Shown: positions 12,024 to 23,577 of the stretch, piece by piece
How positions within the stretch are numbered: position 1 is the stretch's first letter
Layout of the letters: each line of letters begins with the position of its first letter
Source of the DNA: Eleusine coracana subsp. coracana
Lineage: Eukaryota > Streptophyta > Magnoliopsida > Poales > Poaceae
Direction of reading: 5' to 3'
Length of the DNA: 64,000 bases
Assembly (NCBI GenBank): GCA_032690845.1
Contig: CM064427.1
Span: 3,793,501-3,857,500 of the forward strand
The notes under the pieces: model-generated
The model's input: the letters and a program-made list of their open reading frames with translations, nothing else
The model's database searches: none
Told to the model about the DNA's origin: nothing
Translations under genes and position numbers: made by a program

Positions 12024-12833
12024 TAAGTATGCGAAACAAACTAGAGCATTGCGTTTCATAATTACTACAAAACTTAGAAATCTCTATGTACATATTTACA
12101 TCGCGAATATTAACTATGATCCGAATTAGTGGGCCGTATGCAAATATTTTAGATGGCAACTAAAAATCGCGATCCATTTCAAAGGGGGTCTGTGCAAGTA
12201 TCCTTGGCCGGCGTTAAGGCATATAGGGCGACGTTGCGCTGCCGCCCGGAGCCGGCGACCTCCACGAGGCCCGCAGGCCGCCGCCACAATGACTGGGCCG
12301 GTTAATCTGAGGCATCCTTTCGTTGCGTGTGGGCCGCAAGGCGGGCCGAGGTTCGAGGTCTCGGTTCACCTCCGCTGCCCCCGTGCGGGATGAAAGGCCC
12401 GAAACGATCTGAGCCCGTCTCACTTAGCATTGGGTCTCGCACGGATCGGCGGCCCAAGGCGATGAAGCGCGCGGAGGTTCCCATCGGCTTGTCTCGTCGC
12501 GCGCAAATCTCCCGTCAGAAACGCGTCATTTTCCGATCCCGTGGAGGAGCTGCAGCCTTGCTGTTCCGCGGGTGGGCGGCCCACCACTCGGACGGTGCCC
12601 GACCGTCCTCTCCACCAGTCGCTGCCCTCCAACGACCTCGCCCCCATAGTTTAACCCCGCTCACGTGACACCGGCCCCCACTCTCACTCCAGAGTCCACA
12701 CACCAAATCGCACCCCAGTACGACTGTCCCTTCTTCGCGCGCGCTCTCCTCCGCCCCTCACCACCACGCCGCCATCACCGTCGGCTAGCCAGGCCAGCCG
12801 ACCAGGCAAGCAAAGCAAAGCGAGGAGCAAACA

Positions 12834-13589
12834 ATGGACTGGTACGCGTGGCTGTGCAGGACGGGCCTGGACCCTGACGTGGCGCTGGAGTACGCGCTCT
12901 TGTTCGCGCGCAACGAGCTGGGCGCCGCCGACGTGCGCCACCTCGACCACGCGTTCCTCGCCACCATGGGCGTCGCCGTCGCCAAGCACCGCCTCGAGAT
13001 CCTCAAGCTCGCGCGCCGGGAGACATCCGCCGGCCGGGCCGTCGCCGTCGCCGCCGCCATCACCGCCCTCCCGCGCCGCGCCACCAGGCTCCTCGCCGCC
13101 GCCGCGCACCGGTCCGCCCGCTCCGTGCTCGGCCGCCTCCGCTCCTCCTCTTCGTCCACTCCCCGCGGCCGCGACAAGGCGGCGGCCCTCGTCGCCGCGC
13201 CGCCCCCGCGCCTTCCGCCGCCAGCGCTTCCGGCGCGGTACCGTGGCGGCGGCGGCGGAAGGGTGGCGCACTGCTGGACCAAGGTCGCCTCGCCTCTGGT
13301 GACACGTGGCGGCGGCGGCGGCGGGAAGCGGCCGCTGCCGATGCCGCTTCCGATGCTGACGTTCGTGAGCAGCAGCAGCAGCAAGGCGCCTGTGCTCACG
13401 AACAGCGGCAGCAAGAGGAGGAACAGCACGGCGACGGCGGCCATCGCTGGCTGCCTCGCGGCCCCGGAGGTCACCAGCTGCGACGAGGCCGACGAGGATG
13501 AGATGGAACTCGACGGCGACGAGACGGACGACGGCGAGGAGGAGGACGTGCAGTGGGAGTCCATGTTCCAGGATCTGAAGCCCACTTAG
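12834..13589 (+). CDS. SAM-domain protein (251 aa)
   Basis: This is an intronless, very GC-rich gene. Residues about 1-62 (MDWYAWLCRTGLDPD...FARNELGAADVRHLDHAFLATMGVAVAKHRLEILKLARR) form a sterile alpha motif domain. Plant relatives begin with the same MDW(F/Y)xWLxxTxLxP and IAKHRLEILKLAR blocks. SAM domains mediate protein-protein self-association; the molecular role of this plant subgroup is not established. The middle is Ala/Arg/Ser-rich and probably disordered. The last 40 residues are acidic (DEADEDEMELDGDETDDGEEED). No signal peptide or membrane segment is visible. The ATG at 12834 is the first in frame and sits where the homology starts. Antisense and shifted frames of up to 306 codons over this gene are GC shadows. 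Confidence 0.85.
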   Translation: MDWYAWLCRTGLDPDVALEYALLFARNELGAADVRHLDHAFLATMGVAVAKHRLEILKLARRETSAGRAVAVAAAITALPRRATRLLAAAAHRSARSVLGRLRSSSSSTPRGRDKAAALVAAPPPRLPPPALPARYRGGGGGRVAHCWTKVASPLVTRGGGGGGKRPLPMPLPMLTFVSSSSSKAPVLTNSGSKRRNSTATAAIAGCLAAPEVTSCDEADEDEMELDGDETDDGEEEDVQWESMFQDLKPT

Positions 13590-14625
13590 CCGCCGACGAC
13601 GCACGTGTCACGTCACGTGCGCCGCTCCAGTTCCCCACCTGCCGTCTCCGTGCAGCGGCAGTGCGAAGAACAAATCCAGGCAGGAGGGAGATACGTGTGC
13701 GTGCATTGCCAGTGGTTCACTGCTGTTAGTACTACTCACTGCCCAGCTGCTGCTCTGTTTGCAACCGTGTAAAAATGTTTCCGCTTTCAAGTGTGAAAAA
13801 AAGGCCATGTCCTCTACTTTTTTTTTTTTTTGAAACTCATGTCCTTTACTTTTCAACTCAGAACCGCCCATGGTCACTGACGCTGTAGCATTTTGTTCCT
13901 TGTCCGTGAATCGTGATCGCCGCAAGAAATACGATTCGATCGTTCACAAGAATTATATGGAGAAGCTCTGCAGGCGTAGCCTAAAACCCATCCAACACTC
14001 GTTCGTCACTCTCGAGTGCCGCCAACGATTTGGATGAGAGAGGCCACGTTCGCTAGGTTCAAACAAAAACAACAAACAAGGGTGGCGCCAAAGGGGTTTC
14101 AGATCTGAACAGCGTACCGTTGTACAGTACAGATAGTCTATTCAGCGATTCGAAACTGGTGACGACACGACGCTTGGATGCTGCCATACAGATCTGTCGG
14201 CTTCGCGCAGCCAACCCAGCTGAGATCTTGACCACTGCGTGCGAGTTTAAAAAGTTTCAGGGGCGATGCCGCGTGCTGCGGGCACTTGTCCCCTGCAAGT
14301 TCAACCTAGGAGATTCACCGTGCATTTTAGAGACGAGATTCCGCGGGTAAACTCATTCCAGAACATGAAGGAATCAAAATAAGATGTATACAAGAATATC
14401 AGATATGAATAATTGGCACAGGCGTAGGAGTTTCATCAGTTATTATTAATACAACCATCTATCACATTCCTCAAGCGAGGCCAAAGTAACAAAAGGAGAC
14501 CCGGAATATCAATACAGAGCAAAATTAAGGGTGTGTGCTCATACTAGAATTACAGCAGTTTACAATATTCACTCCTCGTACTGGATCAAGGTAGATGCAG
14601 AAAACAGTACGCCTCAGATCTTCCA
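13590..14625. other. Convergent intergenic region: 3' flanks of SAM gene and NFD4-like gene
   Basis: About 1 kb between two convergent genes. A long T-run lies at about 13818-13831. The part next to 14625 is probably the 3' UTR of the minus-strand transporter. No other gene is seen. Confidence 0.5.
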
Positions 14626-17605
14626 TCAGTGAGAGCTCCTGGGCTGGCTGAAGGAGCCACCTGCATAGAGCATCTGATAAACTGGCCGAATCCTCACCGT
14701 CAGAATCGTGCTCAGCAATGTCCCCAGGCAAGCCGCGCCAGATAGAACGCAGAATGTAAGCCTGAAACAGTTAGGACCGTGGCATGCGATATCTGAGCTT
14801 GGTGCTAAGGCCTGCTGTCTTGCCACTTCACGATCGTAAACATATCCCGTAAGGCTGTTAAACAAGAATGCGCCAATTGGATTTGCCAATGCGATGAAAT
14901 TATAGATCTTTCCAAAGTGCTTCAGTCCAAACAGCTCCGATGAAGTTGATATTACCACAGAGAACTGGATGCCGTAACATATGGCAAGTGAAGCAACAGA
15001 GACATAAAGAGTGGCATGACGGCCTAGCGCGAACAGCAGGTATGTAATTATCATCACTACTTGGGTGCATATAATCAACACAGTCCGTGGAAGTGTCCTA
15101 GACCTGCAAAATAAGATTGTAAGATAGTTGAACTACACAATTGTCAGAATTGACTTAAATAAAGGCACAACAATAATCAACAGACAAGAAAGCTGTCTTT
15201 TCTTGTGGAAAAACTGACTAAACATTTGTATAGTTAGGACCCTGTTATTTTTCTTCACTAAAGCAAAATATAGATGGTTCATTATTATAGGCTGTCAATC
15301 TGTCATGTTCTCTGTTCACAATTTTTCCTTTTAAGTTATGACCCACCATGAAGGGTACAAACAAGTTTTGGAGAGATGGTTGGTGGAACTAAGACATACT
15401 TAGGCTCATTTTGAAATAATATTGGTTGACTTCCAGGTGTCTCTCGATAGCCAATACCCACTCAGCCAAAAATATTAAACAATATAAGCCCAGAGAGGCC
15501 CATCTTATGAATCATTCATTGCAGCTAGCGAATGCAACTGAGTTAAAATAAGATATTTTGTTACCTGACAACGTATTCAGAAGCAGCACCACCTCCTAAA
15601 CGACCAAAAAAGTTGCAGAAGCTGAAGAGAGAAAGTGAGATCGTTGTGTCAACAGCACCAGCTGCAATTCCTACTTGTGCTAGATTATTAAGAACAGTGA
15701 TTCCAGATCCAACACCAATGAAATATATTGCAAAGAGAAGCCAGAAATCTGCCTTCAGTACTGCTTCACGAAACCTGAAATCTTCTCCCCTTTTTGGTCT
15801 TCTTCTCTCCTGTTTTACAGCTCCTTCACCCTCAGCTAAGAGAATGTCAATATCAAAGGAGTCTTCATCTTCAAAGTTAACAAGATTAGATGCAGAGGAA
15901 GAAGGCAGCAATGGTTCTGTACGATCATTATCGGTTGGAGAGTTCTCAGAATCTGATGTGGCTTTTCTCCGGTTTCTTTGGAATAATGTCATCTTCAATG
16001 GTATTGCAAGGGGAGCAAAAAGGAGAACAGCCATAATGGCAAGCAGAGTATAGTTCCAAGCATCATTAAGAGTAACAACATGATCCAATATTGTTGCTCC
16101 AACAAGATAAACTCCAAGAAGAATACTCGCCATTTGTGCAAACACAAAATGTGCTTGCTCTGTATTGCTCTCCACCAGGGAGGGTTCACACGGCCGAACA
16201 AAGTACATGGTCAGAAGGCATATCACAGGAACTCCAAGAGTGAGAAAAAGCAAAAGGTTGGTGGGAGAATCACGAAGCACTCCGGTGTATATCTCAGTGT
16301 TGACAGCGGCACTTAAACCAGAGTAACCTTTCAGAATGCCGGCAACAGCACCTCTGCTGAGTGGGAAGTTCCTCATGTTGGTTACCAGAACGGCAGTTGC
16401 CATCCATGCACCACCATTTGCAGCAAGACATAATGCAAACCATATCTGGAATATACCAGTAATGTCACTAGTCAGTAAACAGTATCTGGTTAAACAGTAC
16501 AAAAGACACCAGCTAAGTAAACCTAACCAGTCTTAAAAGGAATAAAAAATGTAAGGCACTAAGGCACCAAGCCAAATACAATATCACCTTTCCTTCTCCG
16601 AGATCTCCCATGTAAAAGCTCTTCAATAACATATGTGCATAATGCAAGCTAACAAAGTCAAAGTTTTCCTTCTTATGTACCTAAATGCAGTGAAAACTTG
16701 TTTGGTAGTGTTTGTTACGCAGTTGTACTTTAGATGTCTCCTGTTGTTTAGGGAATTGAAGAAAGCGACATTTGCTTTGTGGGTACAGGTTCCCTTATAA
16801 GCTTACACTATTAGATGTTTACTTCTGCTGCACAAAAGTAGCTAAACCGACCACTTGGCACAAAACCATAAAAGCCGTTTCCCCCTAAACTTACATATCA
16901 GATATCAATACAGTAGACTAGTAGAGAAGCAACTCAAGTACTCAAGTCCCATTCCTCAACAAACAATAATTAAGTTACAACTAGTAGTCATGACTAATAA
17001 TGCATATCATCAAGTAGTGCTACCTATTTCTCATGCTGTCAGCTACTCTCTTTGTACTGAGATTTGTAAGGATTTAATCCTTTCCAATGAGAAAAATTCA
17101 GGTGGGGTTCTCCCCCACCGTAGTTTCCTCAAAAAAAAAAATGCGTAACATCGAGTAGCAATTTTTAAGCGAAAAGGTGAAAATCGTAATAAATCGGTCC
17201 GAGAATTAACCGATCGATTGAAAAGTAGTACTGTAGTAACAACAAGATCGGCCAGGACGGGCAGCTCACCAGCCAGTACGGCAGAGCGGGCGCGACGCCG
17301 GAGACGACGAGCCAGGTGACGCCGAACCCGAGGAAGCACGCGACGCCGCCGATGAGGAGCAGCAGCGCGGGGTGGAGCCGGTTGCAGAGCACGCCCGGGA
17401 GCAGCCCCAGGTTCTCGCCGACGTCGCAGGCGACCCCGAGCAGCGCGAGCCGGCTCTGGCCGATGCCCAGCGCGACCTTGAGCGCGTGCGAGTAGAGCGC
17501 GAAGGTGGAGCTGGCGCCGCCCGACACCTGCACCCACACCGCCGCCCCCAGCCCCAGCCACGGTGGGCGGCTCCCCACCTTCACCGCCCCCGCCGACGCT
17601 CGCAT
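14626..17605 (-). CDS. Nodulin-like / NFD4-type MFS transporter (564 aa)
   Basis: Three minus-strand exons, 17605-17270, 16445-15565 and 15103-14626, join with GT-AG introns in frame and give 564 residues. Exon 1 starts MRASAGAVKVGSRPPWLGLG and contains the family's GxSSTFALYSxALK region and PYWLV. Exon 2 continues with NGGAWMATAVLVTNMRNFP and RGAVAGILKGYSGLSAA, typical of the Nodulin-like N-terminal half. It then has a hydrophilic loop (NRRKATSDSENSPTDND...) and a second transporter half (ADFWLLFAIYFIGVGSG). Exon 3 has FGLKHFGKIYNF and further membrane segments. About 12 membrane helices are expected. NUCLEAR FUSION DEFECTIVE4-like proteins are membrane proteins whose substrates are mostly unknown. 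The ATG at 17605 gives the normal family N terminus. Confidence 0.9.
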
Positions 17606-18110
17606 CTCGCCCGCCCTCCCGAGCTAGATGAGCGATGGGGGAGGGGAATCGGGGGAGCAGGCGCTGCGATCTCGCAGGCCCGTGAACGATCTCTCTTTAT
17701 GCGGGGTTTGGGAGGGTTCAAACCGTACGGCCAAACCTTGCTGGCTTTGCTTGGGACTGTGTGCCCGACTGCCCGTGTGCGCGAGAGCAGGAAAAAATGC
17801 GAGGAAGAAGGGTGCGGATTGCGGAAAAGGGGAACAGATCGGCAGCGATCGGGATTTCGATGCGGGACACGTCGGCTGCCGGTAAAGCGGGCGAGAGGTC
17901 TCAGGATTTTCGGTGCGAGATTGCGATAGATTCGCTGGGCCGTCGCTCGAATGGACGAGCCCAGTTGAACGGTAGTTGCCCATGGGTTGGGGTGGCAAAC
18001 AGCCCGCAGTGTAGTAGAGTGGTTTTGTTGAAAGTGGGCCGTTTGAGTTCCAGTTGAGGTGAAATACATTTTGTTTTTTGCGAGTAGTGTCAGGTCAATA
18101 TACCTGATCT
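17606..18110. other. Upstream region of the NFD4-like gene
   Basis: A GC-rich region directly upstream of the minus-strand transporter, likely holding its promoter and 5' UTR. I see no clear TATA box and no supported gene. Confidence 0.4.
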
Positions 18111-18111
18111 T

Positions 18112-19410
18112 TTTTTTTTGATACTCAAGTTCGTCTCAGTTTTATTCATTAACAGCAGACCCAAAAGAGTCACAGGCCACCAGTTATAATACAAAATCAG
18201 GGAGGGGATGCAGCCAAATGCTAGGCTGTTCCGGGTCCCTACTCAAATCATAACGAGCCAGTTCATGAGCACATTCATTACAAGATCTGGTAGCATAAGA
18301 AAACACAACACTATTGAAATTCAGCGACACTAAGCTTTTGGCTTCCCTGAACAACACTCCTCCGGGTGATTGATCATATTCCACCGATGACATTGCATTT
18401 ACCAGGTTGCTACAGTCTGTCTCAATCTGAATAGAGACCATACTATACTTCGAGCATGATTTCAGTGCCTGCATACAGGCCATTGTTTCTGAGCAAAGTG
18501 CATCGGGCACTGCCGTCATTTTCCCGGCACCTGCCAGAACTGCGCAACCCGAGCTATCCCGCACGACAAATCCCCACGCACCTGACTTATCATGGCTGTA
18601 GAACGTCCCATCAATATTAGCTTTGAGTACATCAGGAGGTGGAGGTGTCCAAGTCCGACGATGTCTGGAACTTATCGGACGGTGAGTAGTATTCTGAACT
18701 TTGACATCAGCGGTCATGATAGTGGCTCTGTGGAGCACCTCTTCACATGAAGGCAGCTTCTCCCCTGCATTTGCTTTATTTCGAGCATCCCACCAGGCCC
18801 ATAGCAGAGTAATGGTTCGCAGTCTCTCCTCTTCATTCATATGCAAAATTGTTTGCACAACCCGTTGGCTGGAGGGCAATTCATTCAGTGCTAATCTGGT
18901 GGCCTCCAACCCTGCTGCCGCCCAGCAGCGTTTTGACAATTTGCATTTCAGAAAACAGTGCCCCCCATCTTCATCAAGTCTCAAGCAGACCGAATCCATA
19001 CCTCTCCTAGCAATATTCAGTCTCAAGGGCAAACTATTTCGAGCCAACCTGAACAGGAAGTGTTTGATTTTTGCTGGAATTTTGAGTGTCCATAGGCGAT
19101 TCCAGTTAACTACTTGTGCACTTTGATTAGAAGAGGACTCACCAGTTTGTTTCTTTGACTCTCTTTCACTTTTGTCATGCAGAACATGGTAGGCCGATTT
19201 AACAGAGAATATGCCCTTCTTTTCAAAATGCCATGCTGGGAAGTCTTCTATGTCTTGATTAATGGGAATTGACAGGATATATGGAATGTCTTCTTTCCAG
19301 AAAATGCTCTCTATCAGATCTGTGTCCCACTTGCCTGTGTATGGATCAATCAACTCAGATACTCTGGTTAACACTACCTGTCCTTTCGGGGTTATCGGCT
19401 GATCGAGTGA
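18112..19410 (-). mobile_element. LINE 3' fragment (zf-RVT and RNase H), 5'-truncated
   Basis: A minus-strand frame of about 396 codons (19374-18184) encodes the C-terminal part of a plant LINE ORF2. It has the pre-zf-RVT region (DFPAWHFEKKGIFSVKSAYHVL), a zf-RVT remnant (VCLRLDEDGGHCFLKC) lacking its first Cys pair, and RNase H (LKANIDGTFY..., SETMACMQAL, IETDCSNLVNAM, ECAHELARYD). The frame continues upstream to about 19400 (ITPKGQVVLTRV) and then loses similarity, so the copy is 5'-truncated. A T-run at 18112-18120 is the poly-A tail of the minus-strand element. It lies between the transporter promoter and DUF247 gene A. I could not identify a convincing target duplication. Confidence 0.85.
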
Positions 19411-19877
19411 TCGTGTATAGCAGTATCAGGTATTTAGACTTTTGTCTCAAAAAAAATCAGGCATGTAGACTTTAGAAAGCATGAATTTTGAGTAAGCAAT
19501 TTGATATTATTAATTCCAACTGAATTCCGCCATCCCAGACTCCTAGAATGGGGACTGAACAAGGACGGAAAGTTTCGCACTCCACGGGACAGGGTGGATA
19601 AATTATTGGGAGCATCATTTCCCTTTATTAACATATATGCAATGTGGAGCGTGCAGAAATTATGTTAGGTTAAACTTCCAATCATGTCAAACCAAATAAT
19701 GAAACGTGCATACAAAGTAAAACTTCCAAAGTCACAGCTAACCGTACCAGAACAACAATAACCAAACCAAAGGAAAAATTGCCCAAACCTTCCACACATT
19801 ATCCACACTTTACTATCAACAGTTGCCGACAAATTAAACCAAACCCGATCCCTGAAAGCCTGTCACATCTAATCCGA
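19411..19877. other. Intergenic region, 3' flank of DUF247 gene A
   Basis: AT-rich and without a gene. The part next to 19877 is probably the 3' UTR of the minus-strand DUF247 gene. It keeps only scattered similarity (for example TTTGGTTTGG) to the 3' flank of gene C. Confidence 0.4.
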
Positions 19878-21635
19878 TCAATCGCCCTTTGCGACGGTGA
19901 CGGCGCCGAACCACCGGGAGCAGGTGTAGACGGAGCAGAAGGCCTGGAGCGTGGTGAGCAGCAGCATCATGATGGCGGCGAGGAAGGTGAGCAGCTGCCA
20001 GGAGCTGAAGACGTACTTGCGCATGAACCGCTTCGTCTTGACGCGCCACCGGGCGTTGTAGTAGCGGTTGACCTCCTCGACGGCCCGGTCCACGAAGGCC
20101 ACCTTGGTGAGCCTGACCGACCGCGTCATCCCGTTCCACATCCGCGCCGCCTCGCCGTCGCTCTTCATCCGGTTGAGCACCACCCCTTTCTCTCTCAGCA
20201 GCGCCACGTCCTCGTCCGTGTCGATGATGCCGTTCATCAGCTCCGTGTACCGGGCTAGCACGAGCGGGCCTGACGCCGCCGCCGCCTCGTACGCCACCAG
20301 GTTGCGCAGCACGATCTCCGTGTTCGAGTCCAGCGTCACCACGGGGAGGTGGAACGTCACCGTCTTGGCGTTGAACGCGATGGTGGAGAGGTCGCCCGTG
20401 GTGGGGGCGAACTTGACCCCGATGTTGGCGAGCTCTGACACGGAGGGCACCATGATCTCCTCGATCAGTGGGGGGCGGGTCAGGTACCCGGCGGTAGTGG
20501 AGCTCGGGTCGCGTGGGGTATTGGTGCTGCCGTCGCCGGATGAGAAGAAGGACTCGACCGGGTTCTTCATCGCGGATAACCCCGGCACGACGGTGAGCAT
20601 CTTCCACGGCGCCTTGACCGCGAACGCGATCGGCTTCGTCACGTAGCGCATCGGACCGGTGTTGAGCCCCGACACGATGTCCCACACGGCAGCGACCAGC
20701 ATTTTCACGGTCTCGCATCCGGCGGCCGGCTTCTGCTCCTCTTCTCCGCCGCCTTCCGCTGGCTGCTCCTCAATGTCGAAGCTGTCGTCGCGTGCATCGG
20801 CCTCGGCAGTGTGATCTTCTTTTGGCTTCGGGACGAGCAGGTGGTAGAGCATCTCGAGCAGGTGCACGTGCTTGGCGACGTCGATCTCCGGGAAGCCGTC
20901 CATCATTTTGAGCGGGCAGAGCTCCTTCATGAGTCCCGTGACCATGCGCTGCAGCATGGCGCCGGCCTCCTCGGCACACGCGCACTGCGGCTCGAGGATC
21001 TTGCGGAGGAGGAAGAGCGGGACCTGGTTCTCGAGCATGAGCATGTCGCGTAGGATGATGCTGTGCGCCGACTTCCTCCCCGCGAAGTCCACCAGGTGGG
21101 CCATCCGCGACGACACCCTCGTCAGCGCCTTGACGCCGCCGCCCTCTCCGTCATCAGCAACGAAGTCGTAGATCTGCAGGAACTCGAGGAGGAACGCGCC
21201 GTCGACGACCATCATCCAGGCCAGCGTCTCGCCGCCGAAGTCGAGGTAGCGGTGGTAGTGGGCCCGCACCCTGCGCTCGAGCCGCGCGAACTGCGCGACG
21301 AGGGCCTCGAGCTTCACGCCGCCGTTCCGGAGACGCTTCTGCGCGCGGCGCGCGGCGGCGAGCTTGTACCGCTCCATCTCGTACAGCTCCGGGCGCCAGT
21401 GGTGGTAGGGCCCCAGCGCGATGAGCTGCGGCGTGTAGGCCTCCGGCTTGTGCACCTGCAGCGACTTGGGCACGTTGAAGATGGACACGGGAATGCCGGT
21501 GTCGTCGTCGTCGTCGCCGGCGGCGGCGGCGTCCTCTTGGAGGGAGCTTCGGATCTGGACCACCCAACGGACCTCGTCGAACGCCGGCGACGTCCCGTGC
21601 CGGCTTGCTGCCTGCTGTTGATTGGAGGCGGCCAT
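19878..21635 (-). CDS. DUF247 protein, gene A (585 aa)
   Basis: Single-exon gene encoding a plant DUF247 membrane protein. Family marks are VPKSLQVHKPEAYTPQLIAL-GPYHH (residues about 54-80), AWMMVVDGAFLLE, RDMLMLENQVPLFLL (about 190-205), and FSSWQLLTFLAAIMMLLL, a single C-terminal membrane helix (about 553-575). An acidic insert (EEQPAEGGGEEEQ) lies mid-protein. The start at 21635 gives the same N-terminal length as gene C. A TATA box is 71 bp upstream. DUF247 proteins are plant-specific. Some members are the pollen determinants of grass S and Z self-incompatibility, but most have unknown function. Positions 19894-21578 match 32147-33831 of gene C, inverted, without a mismatch that I could find. 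Only the first 19 and last 5 codons differ. Confidence 0.93.
   Translation of the reverse strand: MAASNQQQAASRHGTSPAFDEVRWVVQIRSSLQEDAAAAGDDDDDTGIPVSIFNVPKSLQVHKPEAYTPQLIALGPYHHWRPELYEMERYKLAAARRAQKRLRNGGVKLEALVAQFARLERRVRAHYHRYLDFGGETLAWMMVVDGAFLLEFLQIYDFVADDGEGGGVKALTRVSSRMAHLVDFAGRKSAHSIILRDMLMLENQVPLFLLRKILEPQCACAEEAGAMLQRMVTGLMKELCPLKMMDGFPEIDVAKHVHLLEMLYHLLVPKPKEDHTAEADARDDSFDIEEQPAEGGGEEEQKPAAGCETVKMLVAAVWDIVSGLNTGPMRYVTKPIAFAVKAPWKMLTVVPGLSAMKNPVESFFSSGDGSTNTPRDPSSTTAGYLTRPPLIEEIMVPSVSELANIGVKFAPTTGDLSTIAFNAKTVTFHLPVVTLDSNTEIVLRNLVAYEAAAASGPLVLARYTELMNGIIDTDEDVALLREKGVVLNRMKSDGEAARMWNGMTRSVRLTKVAFVDRAVEEVNRYYNARWRVKTKRFMRKYVFSSWQLLTFLAAIMMLLLTTLQAFCSVYTCSRWFGAVTVAKGD
19894..21578 (-). 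repeat. 1685-bp inverted identical tract, copy 1
   Basis: This tract reads the same on the minus strand as 32147-33831 on the plus strand. I found no difference wherever I compared them, and open frames in all six frames have the same lengths in both copies. Identity ends abruptly on both sides inside the coding sequence. The 57 bp before it differ at about 21 positions and the 18 bp after it at 5. The two copies are separated by 10,568 bp. Confidence 0.88.
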
Positions 21636-21705
21636 TGCCTACGCTAGTATTAGCTCCGATGTGGCGCCTCTAGTGGCCGGTCACTAGCTCAGTGGTCACC
21701 TGCTG

Positions 21706-21712
21706 TTTTATA
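21706..21712 (-). promoter_or_regulatory. TATA box of DUF247 gene A
   Basis: TATAAAA on the minus strand, 71 bp upstream of the ATG at 21635. Confidence 0.6.
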
Positions 21713-21719
21713 CTACAAC

Positions 21720-22440
21720 GCTGTAGAAGGATTTGGGATGGAAGTCCTCACGATAATCATGGTGATCGAGCAGTACTCATTGACAGACAGCATACTAATC
21801 TTCAGATCGGACTAAACAACCGATCGATGCCTGGAACTAACATGGCCTGCGAGGTTAATCATTCCGACATCAGACTGTTAAAGGACATTGATTTGGTTCT
21901 TGCGGTGGACCATTCCACTACAATCCAGCCAAGTTGATATGAGGATTGGAATCCATGCCACTTGAGGAATGCTCTGCTCGACCCTTTTTCGAGATAGCCA
22001 CAATCATTTCATCGAAAAAAAAAAGATAGCCACAAGCACACTTGAGTGGTTAGTTGCAGCATATAATAGAGAGAACGGGCCAGCTGCTTCTAGCAGCTGA
22101 GCTAGCGCGGGGCCTGATCGGCCAATCAGTTCTTGCTCTGGTCCTCCTCTTAACCTCGCGCTTGCAATGACGTAGCAGCGTGCGTGGTGTCCTTCTACTC
22201 CTACTTTGTTGCACTTGGAGCATTATGTTTCAACCGGGCAGAACAATTAGTGTCATTTGGCGGAACATTTACCTTCAATGGACTAAACATTTTACTCTTT
22301 TATATAAATATAAAAATAAATAGGGGCATTGCCCCTTCTGTTTCATTAAAAAAACATTTTAATGAACAGGTTGGACCATTTCGTTTCCAGGTTTGAGTGC
22401 TTGCCGCTGGACTTCATATGGGTAGGATCTAGTAATCTAA
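21720..22440. other. Intergenic region upstream of DUF247 gene A
   Basis: No gene supported. It contains an A-run at about 22015-22024 and AT-rich stretches near 22290-22360. Confidence 0.4.
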
Positions 22441-23320
22441 GGACAGCTCCAGTGGAGCGTGCAAATCTGGCTTTCCAAATCTTATTTTGTAAACCGATTT
22501 GTTAAATTTGGGAGTCCAAAATTACAACTAACTCTAATAGAGTGTGCATCTCGGGCTCCTATTCCCATGAGATCCACCTGTTAGAAAAAAGTTCAATCAA
22601 TTTCTTCTCTCCCCCGACTCCTCCAGTGTCCCACATGCACCGCCGCCATGCTCCCTACTGTCACCCTCCTCCCCACAATCGCACTAGCCTGATTTTTCTC
22701 CCCCGCTGCCGCCCGAGGCCTTCTTCTCGCCAATTGGCTATTCCAGGCACTGCTCGAGCTCCCTTCCCCGGTGATGACCAATTGCCCGGCCCTAGTGCCG
22801 AAGGAGTGCCTCCCCTCCGAGCTCTACCCGGGGCCTTTCCCTCCACAGGTAGCTCGGGCCCTTCCTTGGCAAGGCCGGGGGCCAGGACGCAGCAATGTGG
22901 ACGGGCGCGCCCGAGTTCCTCCTGCTCACGCATCGCGATGGTCGTGCCCACCCGATGGGACGGGACAGGGCGGCGAGGCCCAAGCTCAGCACCTCCACGC
23001 GTGTTGTCCGATGAGGGAGGGGGCGCGGGCGCGGCACCAGTGGCGGGCGACGGACGGGCGCCTCGGAGGGAGGGAGGAAGGTCCGAGGAGGACAGCAACC
23101 GGAGCAGAGGCAGTGGGTGGCCCGCGTCGAGAGCGGCGGCAACATTTCATTTTGTGCAGAGGGGAGAAGAGAGAGAGAAGGAGGAAATGTGAGACCCAGA
23201 TATGGGAGGGTGGATGGGAGACTCCTAAATCTAATTTACTGGATTGACAGTTTCACTGAAGTTATGTTTTTTTATGTAACTTCTAAAATTTAGAATAGAG
23301 ATCCTGTTTAATAGGTCTAC
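22441..23320. other. GC-rich, insertion-like block without supported CDS
   Basis: A GC-rich core (22600-23190) lies between AT-rich arms (22440-22560 and 23200-23320). This resembles a non-autonomous element carrying captured host sequence, but I found no convincing terminal inverted repeats or target duplication. The long frames on both strands are Pro/Arg/Gly-rich and match no family that I know. Confidence 0.3.
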
Positions 23321-23577
23321 AGGAGATTGTGACCCAATGGCGGGATTCGTTTGGAACAGGCAAGTTCAGCACGACCAGGGCCGATGCACCCCAAACTTGC
23401 TACGAGATGTGGGCTCCTGACGAAGACGGACGGCCCAACGAGAGGCGTAGAAAGCAACCGGCACGTCGACGACACGCGCACGTTCCATAAGCCACGGTTC
23501 GTTCGTCGCAAAATTTCCCCTGCCGGCTGCCGCACGCGGCTCTCGGAAAAGCAGGCGGCGCTGGAGAGCGCACCCCA

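Noticed and set aside
12684..13604. Antisense ORFs of 266-306 codons over the SAM-domain gene
   Set aside because: Low-complexity Ala/Arg/Gly translations opposite a gene with a clear conserved domain.
19834..20718. Long alternative-frame ORF (294 codons) within DUF247 gene A, with its near-twin at 33007-33861 in gene C
   Set aside because: A GC-driven shadow. Both exist only because the DNA of A and C is identical, and the sequence is Arg/Gly/His-rich with no family features.
22542..23247. ORFs of 145-216 codons in a GC-rich block
   Set aside because: Both strands are equally open with biased composition. Treated as insertion-like non-coding DNA.
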